Shown here piece by piece: positions 13,151 to 24,271 of a stretch of 64,000 nt of DNA (position 1 is its first letter; the number at the start of each line of letters is the position of its first letter). Source of the DNA: Cercophora sp. LCS_1. Taxonomy: Eukaryota > Ascomycota > Sordariomycetes > Sordariales > Lasiosphaeriaceae. The notes beneath the pieces were generated by a model, which was not told the DNA's origin, searched no databases, and worked only from the letters and a program-made list of their open reading frames with translations. The DNA is taken from NCBI GenBank assembly GCA_036250225.1, contig JAPZLL010000026.1, forward strand, positions 248,001-312,000, written 5' to 3'. The translations under genes were made by a program, and so were the position numbers.

Positions 13151-13247
13151 GTCAAAACCTGGAAAGAGGGCCCATCACGCCCGCCATCAAACCGGTTGAA
13201 TGGTGTAACGAACCGAGAGAAAGTCCCCTCTTCGACCCGGATTTGGG
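13151..13247. repeat. Inverted-repeat unit 3, strongly diverged
   Basis: AACCTGGAAAGAGGGCCCATCACGCC near 13157 aligns directly with unit 2 (AATCTGGAAAGAGGACTCATCACAGC). AGTCCCCTC followed by ACCCGGATTTGGG near 13222-13247 aligns with the right arms of units 1 and 2. Arm pairing within this copy is weak, so it is recognised mainly by direct similarity to the other units. Confidence 0.5.
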
Positions 13248-14393
13248 AAAGGCTTGCTGTGTCGTTGAAATAGGGAAGAGGCTGGGAGCGGATCGGGCCG
13301 TGGGTTGGATTGGGACTCCTAGTCTGGAAGTTGATCGTCGTGTTTTTACTGAGTCGGGAATAACTAGATCGGATCTGTTAGATAGATGGGAGAGAATTAG
13401 GGATGGTTGCGGCCCGAGCCGATGTTGAAAACACCTCCGCGGAGTTGCGCCGGAGTTGTATCGTCGAGGCATGTTGGTGTTCTGACGTAACGAGGGGCAA
13501 GCAAAAAAAAAAAGATCCAATGATGATGAGCCACGGTACGTACCATCTCTGTACGCCATGAGAAAAGTGGCAACTCGCGAGAAACAATAGAGGAGGAAGA
13601 GACTGGCATCGAGGCGGCTGTAACCCGTCATCGCCAAGTGGATGATGCCGATGAGATGAAGAGAAAGGAGGATGAAGGAGGGAGAATCGCCGCGTCTTTA
13701 TAGCCATGATGGCATCTCTGTTCGGGCCGATCCGGAGCGGTCTTTCCCGAGCTTCGCTGCTCAACAGTTCAGGGGCCGGGAATCCCGACCGAGTTTATCT
13801 TTGTTGAGATCGGGGAAAGCCCTAAAACTCTGTCCTTCCCGGCGCCACCGACGCCCACGGCGCCACAAAAAAGTTGGCTTTGTTCATGGCGATAGGTGGG
13901 GCTTCCACCAACCTTGCCCATCGGATATACCCCCGAACCTAGCAATTCGAGGTCCAGGATGCATCGGGGGGAGAATTCACAAGCCCATGCTTGGATATAA
14001 AGGCTTACGCCTCAAAATGAATCCAAAGATGGACGCCACGAGATCTTGAGGGGATCCACTACGTCTGGGCTTATTCTTTTGCCACACGGGACGGCAATCC
14101 AGGGTACAATGCTGTTGTGGACTTCGCCTGTGCATCGGAGGGTGGCGATTAATGGGAGACGGTGTTGGGGAAGGATATCACGTCGGTACCCAAGGTAGGA
14201 CCATAATTCCTCGCCTCTTGTGGAACCAGAGAGATATGGAACAAGATATCAACGCTGCCTCTGCCTCGTGATGAGATACACGGGGTCATATCACAAGACT
14301 GTTTGACAAGTCGCGTCGGCACATCACCAACTTTGATACGCCCGACGCGTCACCTGGATAATACGTGGCTACGTGGCTACCTGACTCTGCCGA

Positions 14394-15884
14394 TCATTTC
14401 GTCGTCCCACGCTTCTTTGCAATCTCCTTCTCCAAAAAGTCAATATCCTGCCTCAATCCCTCGCAGAAATTCCCATCGGGATCAGCAAATGCCTCAGACG
14501 TCTGCAACGACAGCTTCGCATACTTGAGCGCGTTGTCCAAGTCGCCAAACTTGTGGTAAAAGTGCATGAAGCTGATGTAGTACTCGCCGTTCCTCGTCTC
14601 GAGACCTTCCTGCTCGACAACGCTGTCAAACTCGCGGATCATCTCGCCAAGCTGCTGGTGCGTGACCGAGTCCTCTTTCATGCCAAAGTAGAGGTCGGCC
14701 AACTTCTCGCGTCGCATGTCCGAGGCGTGCAGCTCTTCGGGGGACGAGGTGCATAGGTCACAGGTGCAATCGAAACCCCAGTTGACCAGATTCGCTTTGC
14801 GGTGGAACGAGGGCATTCCCAGCGGGAGGTCTGCTGTGTGTCAGTTTTATTCTTCTCTCCATTCTTGCAGGCACAATACTTACAGCTGATGGTAATCTCC
14901 TCGCCCTCGTCGATATCCCTTGTTGCGACCGCCGTCATGGCCATGTCCCGGCTGCGATACTGCGGATGCGTACTGTTACTCGTTAGCAATCGTCACTTTC
15001 AACCGCAACCGTCCCTGCCCTTTTTCCATCCCCTTCACATCCATCTCCCTTGTCCTCCGCTCCTCTCATTACACCTTCTTTCTCTCCCCATTCCATTCGT
15101 TACATCTATCCCCACCATCATAACAAGAAAAAGAAGGAGAAAAAAAAGAGATAACTCACTTTGGCTTACAAGCATGGTTAAACCGACTAATCTCTGGAAA
15201 CAACGCCTTCAAATCCCGTCCATCAACGTGCACCCCAAACGCATTCGTCCGCACCACGTCCTCCACCACGTGCACCCCCTCCCTACTCCCCGCCAGGTTG
15301 GTAAACCGCCTCTTATCACCCAGCTGATCCAGCGCCTTCTGAAACATCCGCCACCCTTCCACGGGCGCTTCATCCTCCTGACGCGGTAGGAACGTGTTAT
15401 CCACCACCATGTTGGGGTAGCTGACCATGATGATGTCGAATTTGCGAATGTTGCGCGTGGCGATGGCGCCTTTGCCCTTTCCGGGGAGGGAGACGATTTT
15501 GTAGGGGTTCTGGGCGTCTTGGGAGGGTGTTAGATGGCCTGCTGTGGCGAGGTGTTGGCGGGTGAGGGAGGCGGGTTGAGGATCCAAAATGCTGCTGCCG
15601 AGGGCGGCGGCGACGGGTGGGGTTGTGATGATGGAGATGCCGGCGCCGTTGTTGAAGACGGAGGAGGTGTAGACGCAGTAGGTGTCGGAGGACCCGATGG
15701 AGCGTGGTTTGAGGCAGTAGGGCGGGTGGGTCCAGGGTGTAAGATCATCTGGGGTGAGAGGGGAGATGCATGTTTGGTCGGGGCGGAGGGGTGGTGGGAG
15801 GAGGAGGGTGATGGGGGACTGGGTATTGAGGGCGTGGATGAGTGTTGGGAGAAGGAATGCGAGGAATGCGGTTGATGGAGCCAT
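14394..15884 (-). CDS. SET-domain protein with N-terminal signal-like segment
   Basis: Three exons (15884-15160, 14972-14884, 14830-14394) give 416 residues. The N-terminus MAPSTAFLAFLLPTLIHA looks like a signal peptide or anchor. The SET domain begins near KIVSLPGKGKGAIATRNI. Its pseudoknot motif FNHACKPN spans intron 1. The catalytic-Tyr segment GEEITISY is completed only across intron 2 (ISY followed by LPLGMP). A post-SET cysteine cluster, CTCDLC, follows, then a helical C-terminal region. This matches the SmyD/SET5-like fungal family of predicted protein-lysine methyltransferases; the substrate is unknown. A secretory signal is odd for a methyltransferase but recurs in fungal members of this group (family recollection, not checked). 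All splice junctions restore conserved motifs, so the model is strong. Confidence 0.85.
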
Positions 15885-16675
15885 GGTGGTGGTTACCTCA
15901 CTCAGGTGGACATCTCGGTGGTGGTGAGGTGAGGCTCAGTCAATGAATGTTGGAGGTGAGGTCGGTAAGTTGAGGTTGAGGACACGTCCCGTGTTTAGGT
16001 ACCTTAAACTCATAGCAGGTTTCGTAAGTAATTGGAGTGTCATTGGATTGGATTGGACGATTCTGGGCACTGGAGAAGTTCATAATAGCCGGTGTGGAAG
16101 ATTGGGCGGCAATATGCTTGTCTGGGCGGTTGTTAGAGCCAAGGCGCCCAGTGCCGCGGTAGCTGGAAGCAATCTTCTGAAAACTGCAGTTTGACTCGTC
16201 AACTTTAGTACAATCTCAATGCTGTGAAGACAATTAGTAATGGGGGTAGAGCTGTGAAAGCTTGAATATTTCATCTTCAGGATACTGGGACACATATTCC
16301 TTTTGGGCTGATAAGCGCAAAACCTTTTTCTGGGCGAGTTGAGAGGGTGGGAATGGGCGGGCAAAGGATGAAGGAAATGTCCAATATTAGGTTGTTTCGG
16401 GTTAGTAATTGGATTGGGAGGGAGGCCGACGGGGATGTATCCGCCGTCTGTGAATGTGAAATAACCAAGAAGAAAAAAAAGAAGGGCTGCAGCAGCGACT
16501 CCGCAAAAGTCCCCAGCCGAGGATCGAACACCGGGCGACTGGAGGGCCTGTCGTGGTACAAAACGAGGATGCATACGTTGAATAACTGCTGCGTCTACCC
16601 TTTCCGGTCAGTCTAAATCCCAGACTTTTTGACAAGCCCCTTTTTGATCTTTTCCACATCCGACAAGACAACCAT
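15885..16675. other. Intergenic stretch between two minus-strand genes
   Basis: No open frame here resembles a known protein. It contains the presumed promoter of the SET gene and the 3' region of the secreted Cys-rich gene. A GAAGAAAAAAAAGAAG purine run lies near 16470. Confidence 0.4.
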
Positions 16676-17252
16676 TTAAACGCAAATACCGCCACAATCA
16701 GCACCTCCGTTGCGCGGATCGCAGTCATCTCTGGGATCATCGATACATTGCAGTCCACCTGGAAGTAGTCAGCATCGCGAATGACGTTCTCAAGAACAAG
16801 CGACATACCCTTGCACTGGAACCCAGCAAAGCCGCTACCAAGCAACCCATGTTAGTCACAACCAGAAAAACAGTCAGCGGCAAAACCCACCCGCAGAAAG
16901 CAGCCGTCTCAGGGACACAAATGCCTGGTCGATCGCACGCCATGCCGCACCCAGCAACATACGGATCATCAACGCAGTGGTAGCCCTTGGCACACTCGAG
17001 CGGCGTAACCCGGAATCCTCCACAAGATGAATACGTCGGACGTGGTGCCTCTGTCTTTGTCGCCGTCACTGTCGAAAGCGTCGTCTTGGTGGGAATGCAA
17101 AATCCCTCGCAGTTCTCGCCGCGGTTGCAGCTGGGATCGACCTTTTGGCACGTCCATCCCTCCTTGCATGGCGCAATCTTGAAGCCGCACGGCCGGCGGC
17201 CAGCAGCAGCAGTCGTGGCGAGCAGGGAAACGAAAAGCGTGGCGAGATGCAT
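16676..17252 (-). CDS. Small secreted Cys-rich protein
   Basis: Three exons encode 156 residues: 17252-16891, a 26-nt micro-exon at 16834-16809, and 16758-16676. MHLATLFVSLLATTAAAG is a good signal peptide. The mature protein has three Cys modules. The second ends CGMACDRPGICV. The third, assembled only if the micro-exon is used, reads CGGFAGFQCKGGLQC followed by IDDPRDDCDPRNGGADC and GGICV, then stop. The regular repeat of this module supports the splice model. The function is unknown; proteins of this type are common in fungal secretomes and sometimes act as effectors. Reading through the introns instead gives a long frame that loses the third module. Confidence 0.82.
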
Positions 17253-18806
17253 CTTGTCGAGTTTGTTGGATCTGAGACGGACAACAAAACTAAAACCAAA
17301 ATTTTGGAAAAAAGACAACAGCCATATATGTACCCGTTGCAATTCTAGAAGCGCAGAAAAAAAAAACGAAATAGGACATCCCCGCAATTTACCATATTAC
17401 CAACTACTACGCAGCACAGCGTGCACACTTGGTAGCGAGCAGCGAGCAAGGTAGGGCGCACACTGCCACAAACAAAACTAACTGGATCGGAGCTGAACGA
17501 GAAACATGCTTGTCCTACCAATCTCGCGCTGCTCGCCAGATCGAATTTTGCGATTCTGATTTGCCAGGCCAAGCCCGGAGTTTCAGGTTCCATGACACCG
17601 GAATGGTTTGTCGGGATGGGCGGGTGGTCTATTTTTGGCTGATGTATATTTCGCCAAGACCCCTGACGTCGTTCTGACAGCCAGATCCGAAGTGTGGACT
17701 TCCGCAATCCGGGGAAAGCGTCGTAAAATCTCCGCTTCTTTTTTTCTTTTTTTTGCGTGTCGTTAAAGTAATGTAGGCATGTAGAGTTGCAGCCCGGAAA
17801 TGCTTACCACCTGGTGGGTAACCTTGGAAGGTTTTATCCCGGTTGAAGAGAGATTTTTTTTTTTCTTCTCGGTCCGATGGTTCGATCTGGTTTGCGGGTG
17901 CGACGTTGCGGCGTGAGACGGTCGAGCTTTGGTCCGATGGAATGAATCGGCGCGATGGCCATCGGGAGGGTGTTGTTTGTGGTGGAATGCGGAGGTATTC
18001 CGCGTAAACGGGGTCTGGATTGGCCCCTGCATTCCCGATGACGCAGCTCGACACAGCAACAAGACGTCGCCACGGCAGGGAGTCAGGACATGTCTCGGAT
18101 AGACGGCTCTAGATGTGTTGACAACGCAAAGGTTGCCCTTCTTGTTCTGGACTGCGCTCAAAAAAACAGGGGACGGGGAAGAGGTACCTAGCCTTAAAGA
18201 GACTGTGGTATGGAAGAAAGATAAATGCCAAACAAAGCGCACAGCAAATGAAAGAAGAAGCATCTGTTACCCCCTTAATCATGTGTCACGTCTCCCTCTG
18301 TAAACATAAGGTACCCTCTCTCCCTGAAGGACCATTGACGGGGGGTGGACCGATCTGCGGTTCAACGATTTTTGAGGCACATTCCCCCCCATCTTGCACC
18401 CGGGAAAGCACACACCCTGAGATATCCCGACTCACCGGGCAACCAGACTGTCATCCGATAGTTGGCTTTGCTTTGCTTCTCCAGGCCCATCTCACCACAT
18501 CCAGTCAGAGCACAAAAAGAGCACTGGTCCACCGCACTACCAATTTTGCTGCCTCCTCCTTCCTGTGACTCTTCCCTGCGGGGCACCAATTCACTTTTAG
18601 TGTAGGCCCTGGAAAAAACCATTTAAACCCAGGCCTGGATTTCCTGGCACTCTTCCCTCTCTTTTCTCACGCCACACTTTGAAGCATCCAGCATCCAGCA
18701 TTACAACTGCGGCTCTTAGTTCGACCATCAACCGACATTGCGCGTCTATGGGCATTTATATACCAAAGACACCTTTGCCCATCTTGATCCTTTGTGGCTT
18801 TCTAAC
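17253..18806. other. Intergenic stretch
   Basis: No known gene is seen. The right part (about 18580-18700) resembles 20600-20690 upstream of the second family copy. Both contain an ATTTAAACC motif in a similar setting, so the local duplication includes flanking DNA. Confidence 0.4.
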
Positions 18807-19655
18807 ATGGAACAACTCCGAAAGGCTCACACCGCGTCGCTTGACGCCATGTCCTCACAGCCGTTTGAACCCCTAAGAGACCTCTGCCTCTGCCTCTGCT
18901 TCTTCCAACCACTTGTGACATCAACGAGTATACCAAGGCGATCGCCGCCTTGATCGAGGCCAATGCCGCCTACAGTGAGCCACACAACGGCCACTCCACC
19001 TATTGGCGCATGGATGCTCGTGTCGAGGCCGATTTCATGGACTGGCATGCCAGGGCTATTGCCGAGCTGAACTCTGGCCAGGTTCCCAACCCCTCCGCAG
19101 TTGGCATGTCCCCCGCCACGAAGCTTCGGTATGCCAAGATGCGTATCCTTCAAATCGTCAGCGGTGCCCTTGCCACATACTTGACGTCTATCGGCGTGGA
19201 GCGTGGGACCTACTCGACCTTGGACTTCACACCTCGTGTAGACCATAACCGGGATCGTGTCCTGGCCAGTTCTAGCACAGCCAAGGGCGCCGCCATCAAC
19301 TGGCGAGGTCAAGGGCGCCGCGGGCACCAGCACTCCCTATATCGCACTGGTAGAGGTGAACGGTATGTTCCGGGCAACAACAACAGCAAGGAGCGGGTGA
19401 GTGACGGCGACCTAAAGGAGGCTGAGCAGAAAGCCAGGCTGGATAAGGCTACGGCCGAGACTATCAGGGCCGAGAAACGAAGGGTTAAGAAGGCCAAGAA
19501 GAAGAGGCTACAGGAGAAGAAGAGGAGTCGCGCGGATATGGAGGTATGTTGGCATTTTCTCGCTTTTCAAGGCCTTTAGCTCTCCATTAAAGATATGAAG
19601 CTGACACGTGGTTTTACAGACATTGGCAAACAAGATGGACAACTTGTGCCCTTAA
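18807..19655 (+). pseudogene. Local family copy A, unrecognised basic protein with broken 5' part
   Basis: The main open stretch runs in frame from about 18917 to 19543. An intron that starts GTATGT then joins GAG to a last exon at 19620-19655 ending TAA. The protein shows YSEPHNGHSTYWRMDARVEADFMDWHA, then a stretch ending RGERYVPG, then a Lys/Arg-rich tail (KKAKKKRLQEKKRSR) that may be nuclear-directing. I do not recognise the family. It is clearly related to copy B (EEPHNGHFIYWGLDAHVKTAF, RKGERYVPQG, same terminal intron). The ATG at 18807 opens a frame that does not join the main frame. A CTCTGC microsatellite near 18890 sits where the frame would have to shift. Either the 5' end is frameshifted, or the true start is an internal ATG such as 19010. 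Confidence 0.55.
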
Positions 19656-20838
19656 CCCGTGCTAGTCCATGAGCCGCGATGTTGGCGAGTCGGTGGGCTT
19701 TTGGGGGTGAGGGGAAGACGTTGGATTTCTCGGCTGGGTAGGTAATTTTTCAGTAATATGCGGCATTGTGACTCGCGAGGAAATGGGAGTGGTTCTTCCT
19801 TATTGTAATCAAGCCATTTTCCGGCTTATAGAACTCACTGGTAAAGAAAGGGGGTGTGACGTACCTTGGGGGACAACTTTACTCCCCACAGATATAGAAA
19901 AAAAAAAAGAGAAAGAGCACGGTTAATGTTTTGTGGCTGGCCTAAATACCTGTACATTCTTTGTGTATGGTGCTGTTTTTCTGCCGAGTTATACTTCTGA
20001 CAAGGGGCCCTTCCAGCAGAGGGCCAAGAAGATATAGAATTAACATAATGGGCCACACCATCATACCTCTAGGTATAGTGTGAGGAGAAAAAAGCAGGAG
20101 TTGGACGCTAAACGAAAGGAAAAGAATAGAAAATCCTAGGAGAAAACGAAATCTCGGGCTGAGATTGAGGTATGCTGACAATCCCCGAAGATACAGCGTG
20201 GTAATGCTAACACGTGTATTCGGGACCTCAGTGGCAAGTTGAATGGTACGGGATGGTAAGCCCATGGAAGGTAAGGTCACAATCAGCGGTATTGGAATCA
20301 AGTTAGGCGAGTAAAGGTGGCAAGCGGGGTTTTCAGCACCGAGCACTCGTCTGAGGGCATTTAGGAGAGTGTGTATGCTCCGGAAAATGGTCTTTACCTC
20401 CATGTGTACATAAAAACTCGGCTACTAATTGAGGCCATCAGACCGAGAAAAATGGAATAGAAAGGATAAAAAATGGCAATCCCAAGGAGAAAAAGTTCGT
20501 CCTGAAATAGAGATACGTTTCTTGCTTTCCAAGGCCTTATTTGGTCTGATGTGGTCCTTTCGTCCCCTCAGCGGAGTAAGGTATCCATTCACCGATATAG
20601 GTTCACGGTGGGTCCTAGAAAAGTATTTAAACCAAGCCTGTATTATTTTGCTCTTTTCTTCCTTTTCTTCTTTTCCTACGCCGAACTTTACAGCACTCGC
20701 TTTTGTCTGCCACAGCTTCGACATCACTCGTCAAAAGGTTTTGCGCGTTTACCGGTATTATTACCTACCCTTTGAGGTCTTCTGCGAACCCCTTCACAAC
20801 AACTCTTTCTCGTTACAGAGCACTCAGCAACAGCCAAG
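19656..20838. other. Spacer between family copies A and B
   Basis: AT-richer than its surroundings. Purine-rich segments near 20110-20170 and 20440-20510 resemble each other loosely. A minus-strand frame of 153 codons (20403-19942) is rich in hydrophobic residues, but nothing else supports it as a gene. The right end is the presumed promoter of copy B. Confidence 0.35.
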
Positions 20839-21874
20839 ATGCAGTCTATTCGGGAATCTGTGGACGAGGTGTCTGCCTCCACCAACCAACCACCTACCTC
20901 GCAGCATCTTGGACAGGTAATACGTGAGTTTCCCTCCCCCATTCCCTTTCAATATCCCCATCGCCCTCAGCTGACGCATCCATCTCCTACCTTGGTACCT
21001 ACCTGTTGCTTTAGTCGCTGACGCGCTATGACAGCTCGTGACCCTATTACCCGTCTCGCCAAAGAAAACCAGGACCGAAAGCACAGTCTCACTGTGGCCG
21101 CATATATGATGAGCGAATAGGATCGCCTCACATCTACCAGCACACACGATGACGACATTGTTCTCGCTGCTTACCCAACGGTTCTTGCTGGCAAGTACAG
21201 CGAGGCCATCAATACGTTGATCGAGAGCAAGGCGACATACGAAGAGCCACACAACGGTCATTTCATTTACTGGGGTTTGGACGCCCATGTCAAGACTGCA
21301 TTTCTCAACTGGCATGCCGAAGAGATATTGATGCCAAACCCCTTTGCAACTGACTCTATGCCTTCCGACTTGAAGCTTCGTTTATCCCACAAGCGTGTTA
21401 TCTGGGTCATCGGCAACGCCATTGCTGACTATCTCGATGGTATGGGCGTGGATCGTGACACCTATTCGTCCAGAAGCTTCGCCCTTTGCGTTGATAGAGA
21501 CCGGGCTGGCCACGCCAATGCCTCGACTGGGGATGCTACCGGCAAGCGTACCATCGATTGGCGCCCTCACCGGCGCCGGAATAGTACGTCCCGCTCCAGA
21601 AAGGGGGAGCGATATGTTCCCCAAGGCGACAGGGGCGGGATCATCAAGACTGGCACCCGTGTGGACGGCGCTGTTGTGGCGGAGAGGGTGATAAGCAAGG
21701 CTGAAAGGAAAAAGGGGAAGAAATCACGCAGAAAACATTGCGCTGACATGGAGGTGTGAGACCATGATTTGCAATACAGCGAGATGATACTAATATGTGA
21801 TTTTATAGAACTTGGGTAGCATGCTGAGCGACATGAGCTTACAAGCTCATGTCGAGGCACTAACTGGGGGGTAG
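20839..21874 (+). pseudogene. Local family copy B, unrecognised basic protein with in-frame stop
   Basis: Exons 20839-20923, 21035-21753 and 21809-21874 keep one frame through both introns (donors GTGAGT and GTGTGA). The reading starts MQSIRESVDEVSAS and continues RDPITRLAKENQDRKHSLTV. It is interrupted by a TAG at 21118-21120 and then resumes in the same frame (DRLTSTSTHDDDIVLAA and on to the shared HNGH region). Apart from that codon the frame is open to the final TAG. A CAG-to-TAG transition would explain the stop. The C-terminal half matches copy A in order and in intron position. The gene is therefore recently inactivated, translated from a downstream start, or read through. No known domain is recognised. 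Confidence 0.6.
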
Positions 21875-22099
21875 TTCTTTGCTGTTTTGATGGTGTCAGG
21901 AGGAGCCTCTCAGTGGAGCAGGGGGGGGTGGGGGGCAGCCCGCTGAGTACGCTGGGTGTGGGAAATGTATTATTCTCGGGGCTCAACAACCTAGATGCCG
22001 AGCTAGTTTTCTTCCTCCCGCCACTCACTCTCCAGTACTCGCGGTTTGACTCGTCCCCATGCACCATCATCCAGCAAAGTAACGATCTGGATAGTGGCA

Positions 22100-22216
22100 T
22101 GACATCAACAACATGGTGATTATCGTGTGCGAGGCACGAGATGATGCTGACATGTGGGCTTACAGACCTTGACAGACAATGAGGACAGTTTCCGTCAGCA
22201 AGGCCATAAGTTGTAG
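22100..22216 (+). pseudogene. Remnant of a third family copy (last intron and exon)
   Basis: The sequence around 22117-22165 aligns with the last intron of copy B. A GTG donor follows ATG, then come an ACGAGATGATGCTGACATGTG stretch (compare GCGAGATGATACTAATATGTG in B) and a TTACAG acceptor. The exon then reads TLTDNEDSFRQQGHKL and TAG, parallel to TLANKMDNLCP in copy A and to the B terminus. No upstream body of the gene was found between 21875 and 22100. Confidence 0.5.
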
Positions 22217-24271
22217 TTTTGGGATCTTGATTGGCTTTTGGGGAGCGGGAGGAGAATGTATGCAGGGCAGAGCATTTGTTCGACGGACGGGAAGAAGGGA
22301 ATACCTCAAGTTTCCTCGGCATTGCTACATGTAGGTAAAGACCAGGCTAACCACCCAGTACCTATAAGCCCACGATACCGGAGAATTGGTTGCAGTTTGT
22401 AGTATGTAGAAAATAGTAGGAGTGAAGATGTAAATAATGTCCTTGGAGTTTGGACTTGTTCTTTTTAATGTCTGCTGCGCTGTCCTCTGGCCAACAAAAA
22501 TCCCTCTGGGCTGAGGCAGACGCCGGGAGTCCGGCTTCTCGCTGCGCCAACTCAGATGTTAGCACGCGGTTCCCCCACAGCCAAAGTAGTAGTTTGTGCA
22601 TGCGCCCATGCCAAGCTGCCCTTTGCGACAATCCAGATCTAATGGACTCTAATTAGTGGTTTTGACGGGATAACAGTTCTAGATCTGGTATCTAAACGGT
22701 TCCCGTGCAATCGCAACTTCCTCGCATGGGCTGTATTCGGGATCAACTCACAGCGATAAAAGCGCGGGGTAATATGATCAAACCACCAGTTGTTCCAAAA
22801 CGTAGGCAAGTCATCAACTTGGGACAATCGACAGGATGATCAGAGCATTGGGCACCATTACCAGCTTCCCAAGCAGGACTCCCAAGAGATTTCAGTCCAA
22901 GCACATAGGATCATCCCCACCTGGAATAAACACAGCAAATATTCTTGCCATCTCGTTATCAATTCTTTTGTCACATCCCCGAGTTTTAGCGGCTCCGCAT
23001 TGACATGAAGCCATCCAAACAGACCACAGCGTCACATCCCCCACCTCCCAAGAAAACATCAGCCGATCTACCTGCATTGGACGTCATGTTCTGACTCGAC
23101 AGGAACAGACAAGCTTTGCTCATCGATTCATGCAATGACAAAAAGCTGGGCCAACCAACTTTCCTGTGAGATCCCACATGCAGTCGAGCCTTGGCATGAC
23201 CGCATGGGAATGAGACACCACACGTGTGCAAAGGTGTCATCTCGACACCAAGATTGGGATCCCGCGGGAAATAATGGCCCGAAGCAGCAAAGAAGAAACC
23301 CCAATCGATAGATCAGGTACCGGCAGCGAGCAGTCTTTATCCAGACCGGGCGATAATGGGCGGGATGGTATCATTCGATTCCTCAACGTCCCATTGGCTG
23401 CTTGGCTGCCCTGCTAGCCTCCAATCAGCAAAGGGGAAGATATCGAGACACAAGCACACCCTTGCAGCACGCCATCGTGCCCATCACGTCTCTCGTTCGG
23501 GTTTTGGGACAGCGATTGGGGAGCCGTGGGCTGCTTAACCCCGATGGCTACAAGCAAAGTTCCTTTTTTTGCACGGCAAATCACAGGCGACAGAGGGGCG
23601 TAAACGAGGGCGGCTGGCTAGCTGGACGCCAAACATGCCAGAATCGATAATCAGAAGGCGAGAACACACGTCCAGGAACCTGGGAACCCCCACATACGGC
23701 ATCGAACACCGCGTTTGGACCCCGGGCCCACTTGCCGGTGCATTGGATGTCGGGTCGAGACCCAAGCAAACTGTCCAACACTTTGCGGTGGCGGGTCGCG
23801 ACGCAGCGCCATGCTGGAACAGGTCTGCAGCCCGCCCGTGATGCTTCGAGTGCAAATCAACGTGCGTGATGGCGCCATTGATAAGACCCCAACCCGGCCC
23901 CCAGAAATCGAGGAATCTTGTGTTATCGACGCCCAAACACGCCTGGCTACCAAGCTGCTGACGGCATCGACGTCTGCCATGTCGCAAGATGCAGGCGTGC
24001 TTGCAACATGCTGCCCCCCGCGTTTTCGTCGAATGGTGCCCCGGAACCGGTGCTATGGATCACTTGCCTGGTCTAGAGAGCTCCTCCGGGGGAGCTCTGA
24101 CACAATATAAAGCTGGTTGCGCCATGCGGAGCTGCCGCGGAGATGCAGGATCTGTGTCTCGGAGGGCAGCAGACACTCTATTCTCTCTGTGTGTCGTCGA
24201 TTCGATTCGCGGGACCGCGCTTTTCTTGTGAAACTCGTTACCACCCTACCGGGACCGACGTGACGTAAACC
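22217..24271. other. Intergenic stretch, no gene recognised
   Basis: About 2 kb without a supportable gene. The right end is the promoter of the second Dal5-like permease. It contains a near-perfect palindrome at 24077-24098 and an AATATAAAG box just after it. Confidence 0.45.
24077..24098. promoter_or_regulatory. 22-bp palindrome upstream of a TATA-like box
   Basis: AGAGCTCC and GGAGCTCT form a perfect 8-bp inverted repeat around TCCGGG. It lies about 175 bp before the permease ATG and just before AATATAAAG. This could be an operator-like site for a zinc-cluster factor, or simply a hairpin. The role is inferred from position only. Confidence 0.35.

Larger units (their letters stand above)
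7056..14393. other. 7-kb region without a recognisable gene
   Basis: Base composition is moderately GC-rich and long spurious open frames overlap on both strands. None shows a known motif, a plausible intron pattern or a compositional bias that singles it out. The promoter of the Dal5-like permease lies at the left end, with a TATATA-like run near 7220. A pyrimidine-rich tract at about 9330-9440 looks like a promoter or leader but has no coding exon that I can connect. Inverted-repeat units occur at 12.5-13.25 kb and are listed separately. Confidence 0.45.

Noticed and set aside
19942..20403. 153-codon minus-strand frame with hydrophobic segments between family copies A and B
   Set aside because: No homology, no intron signals and atypical composition. 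AT-richer DNA gives such hydrophobic frames by chance.
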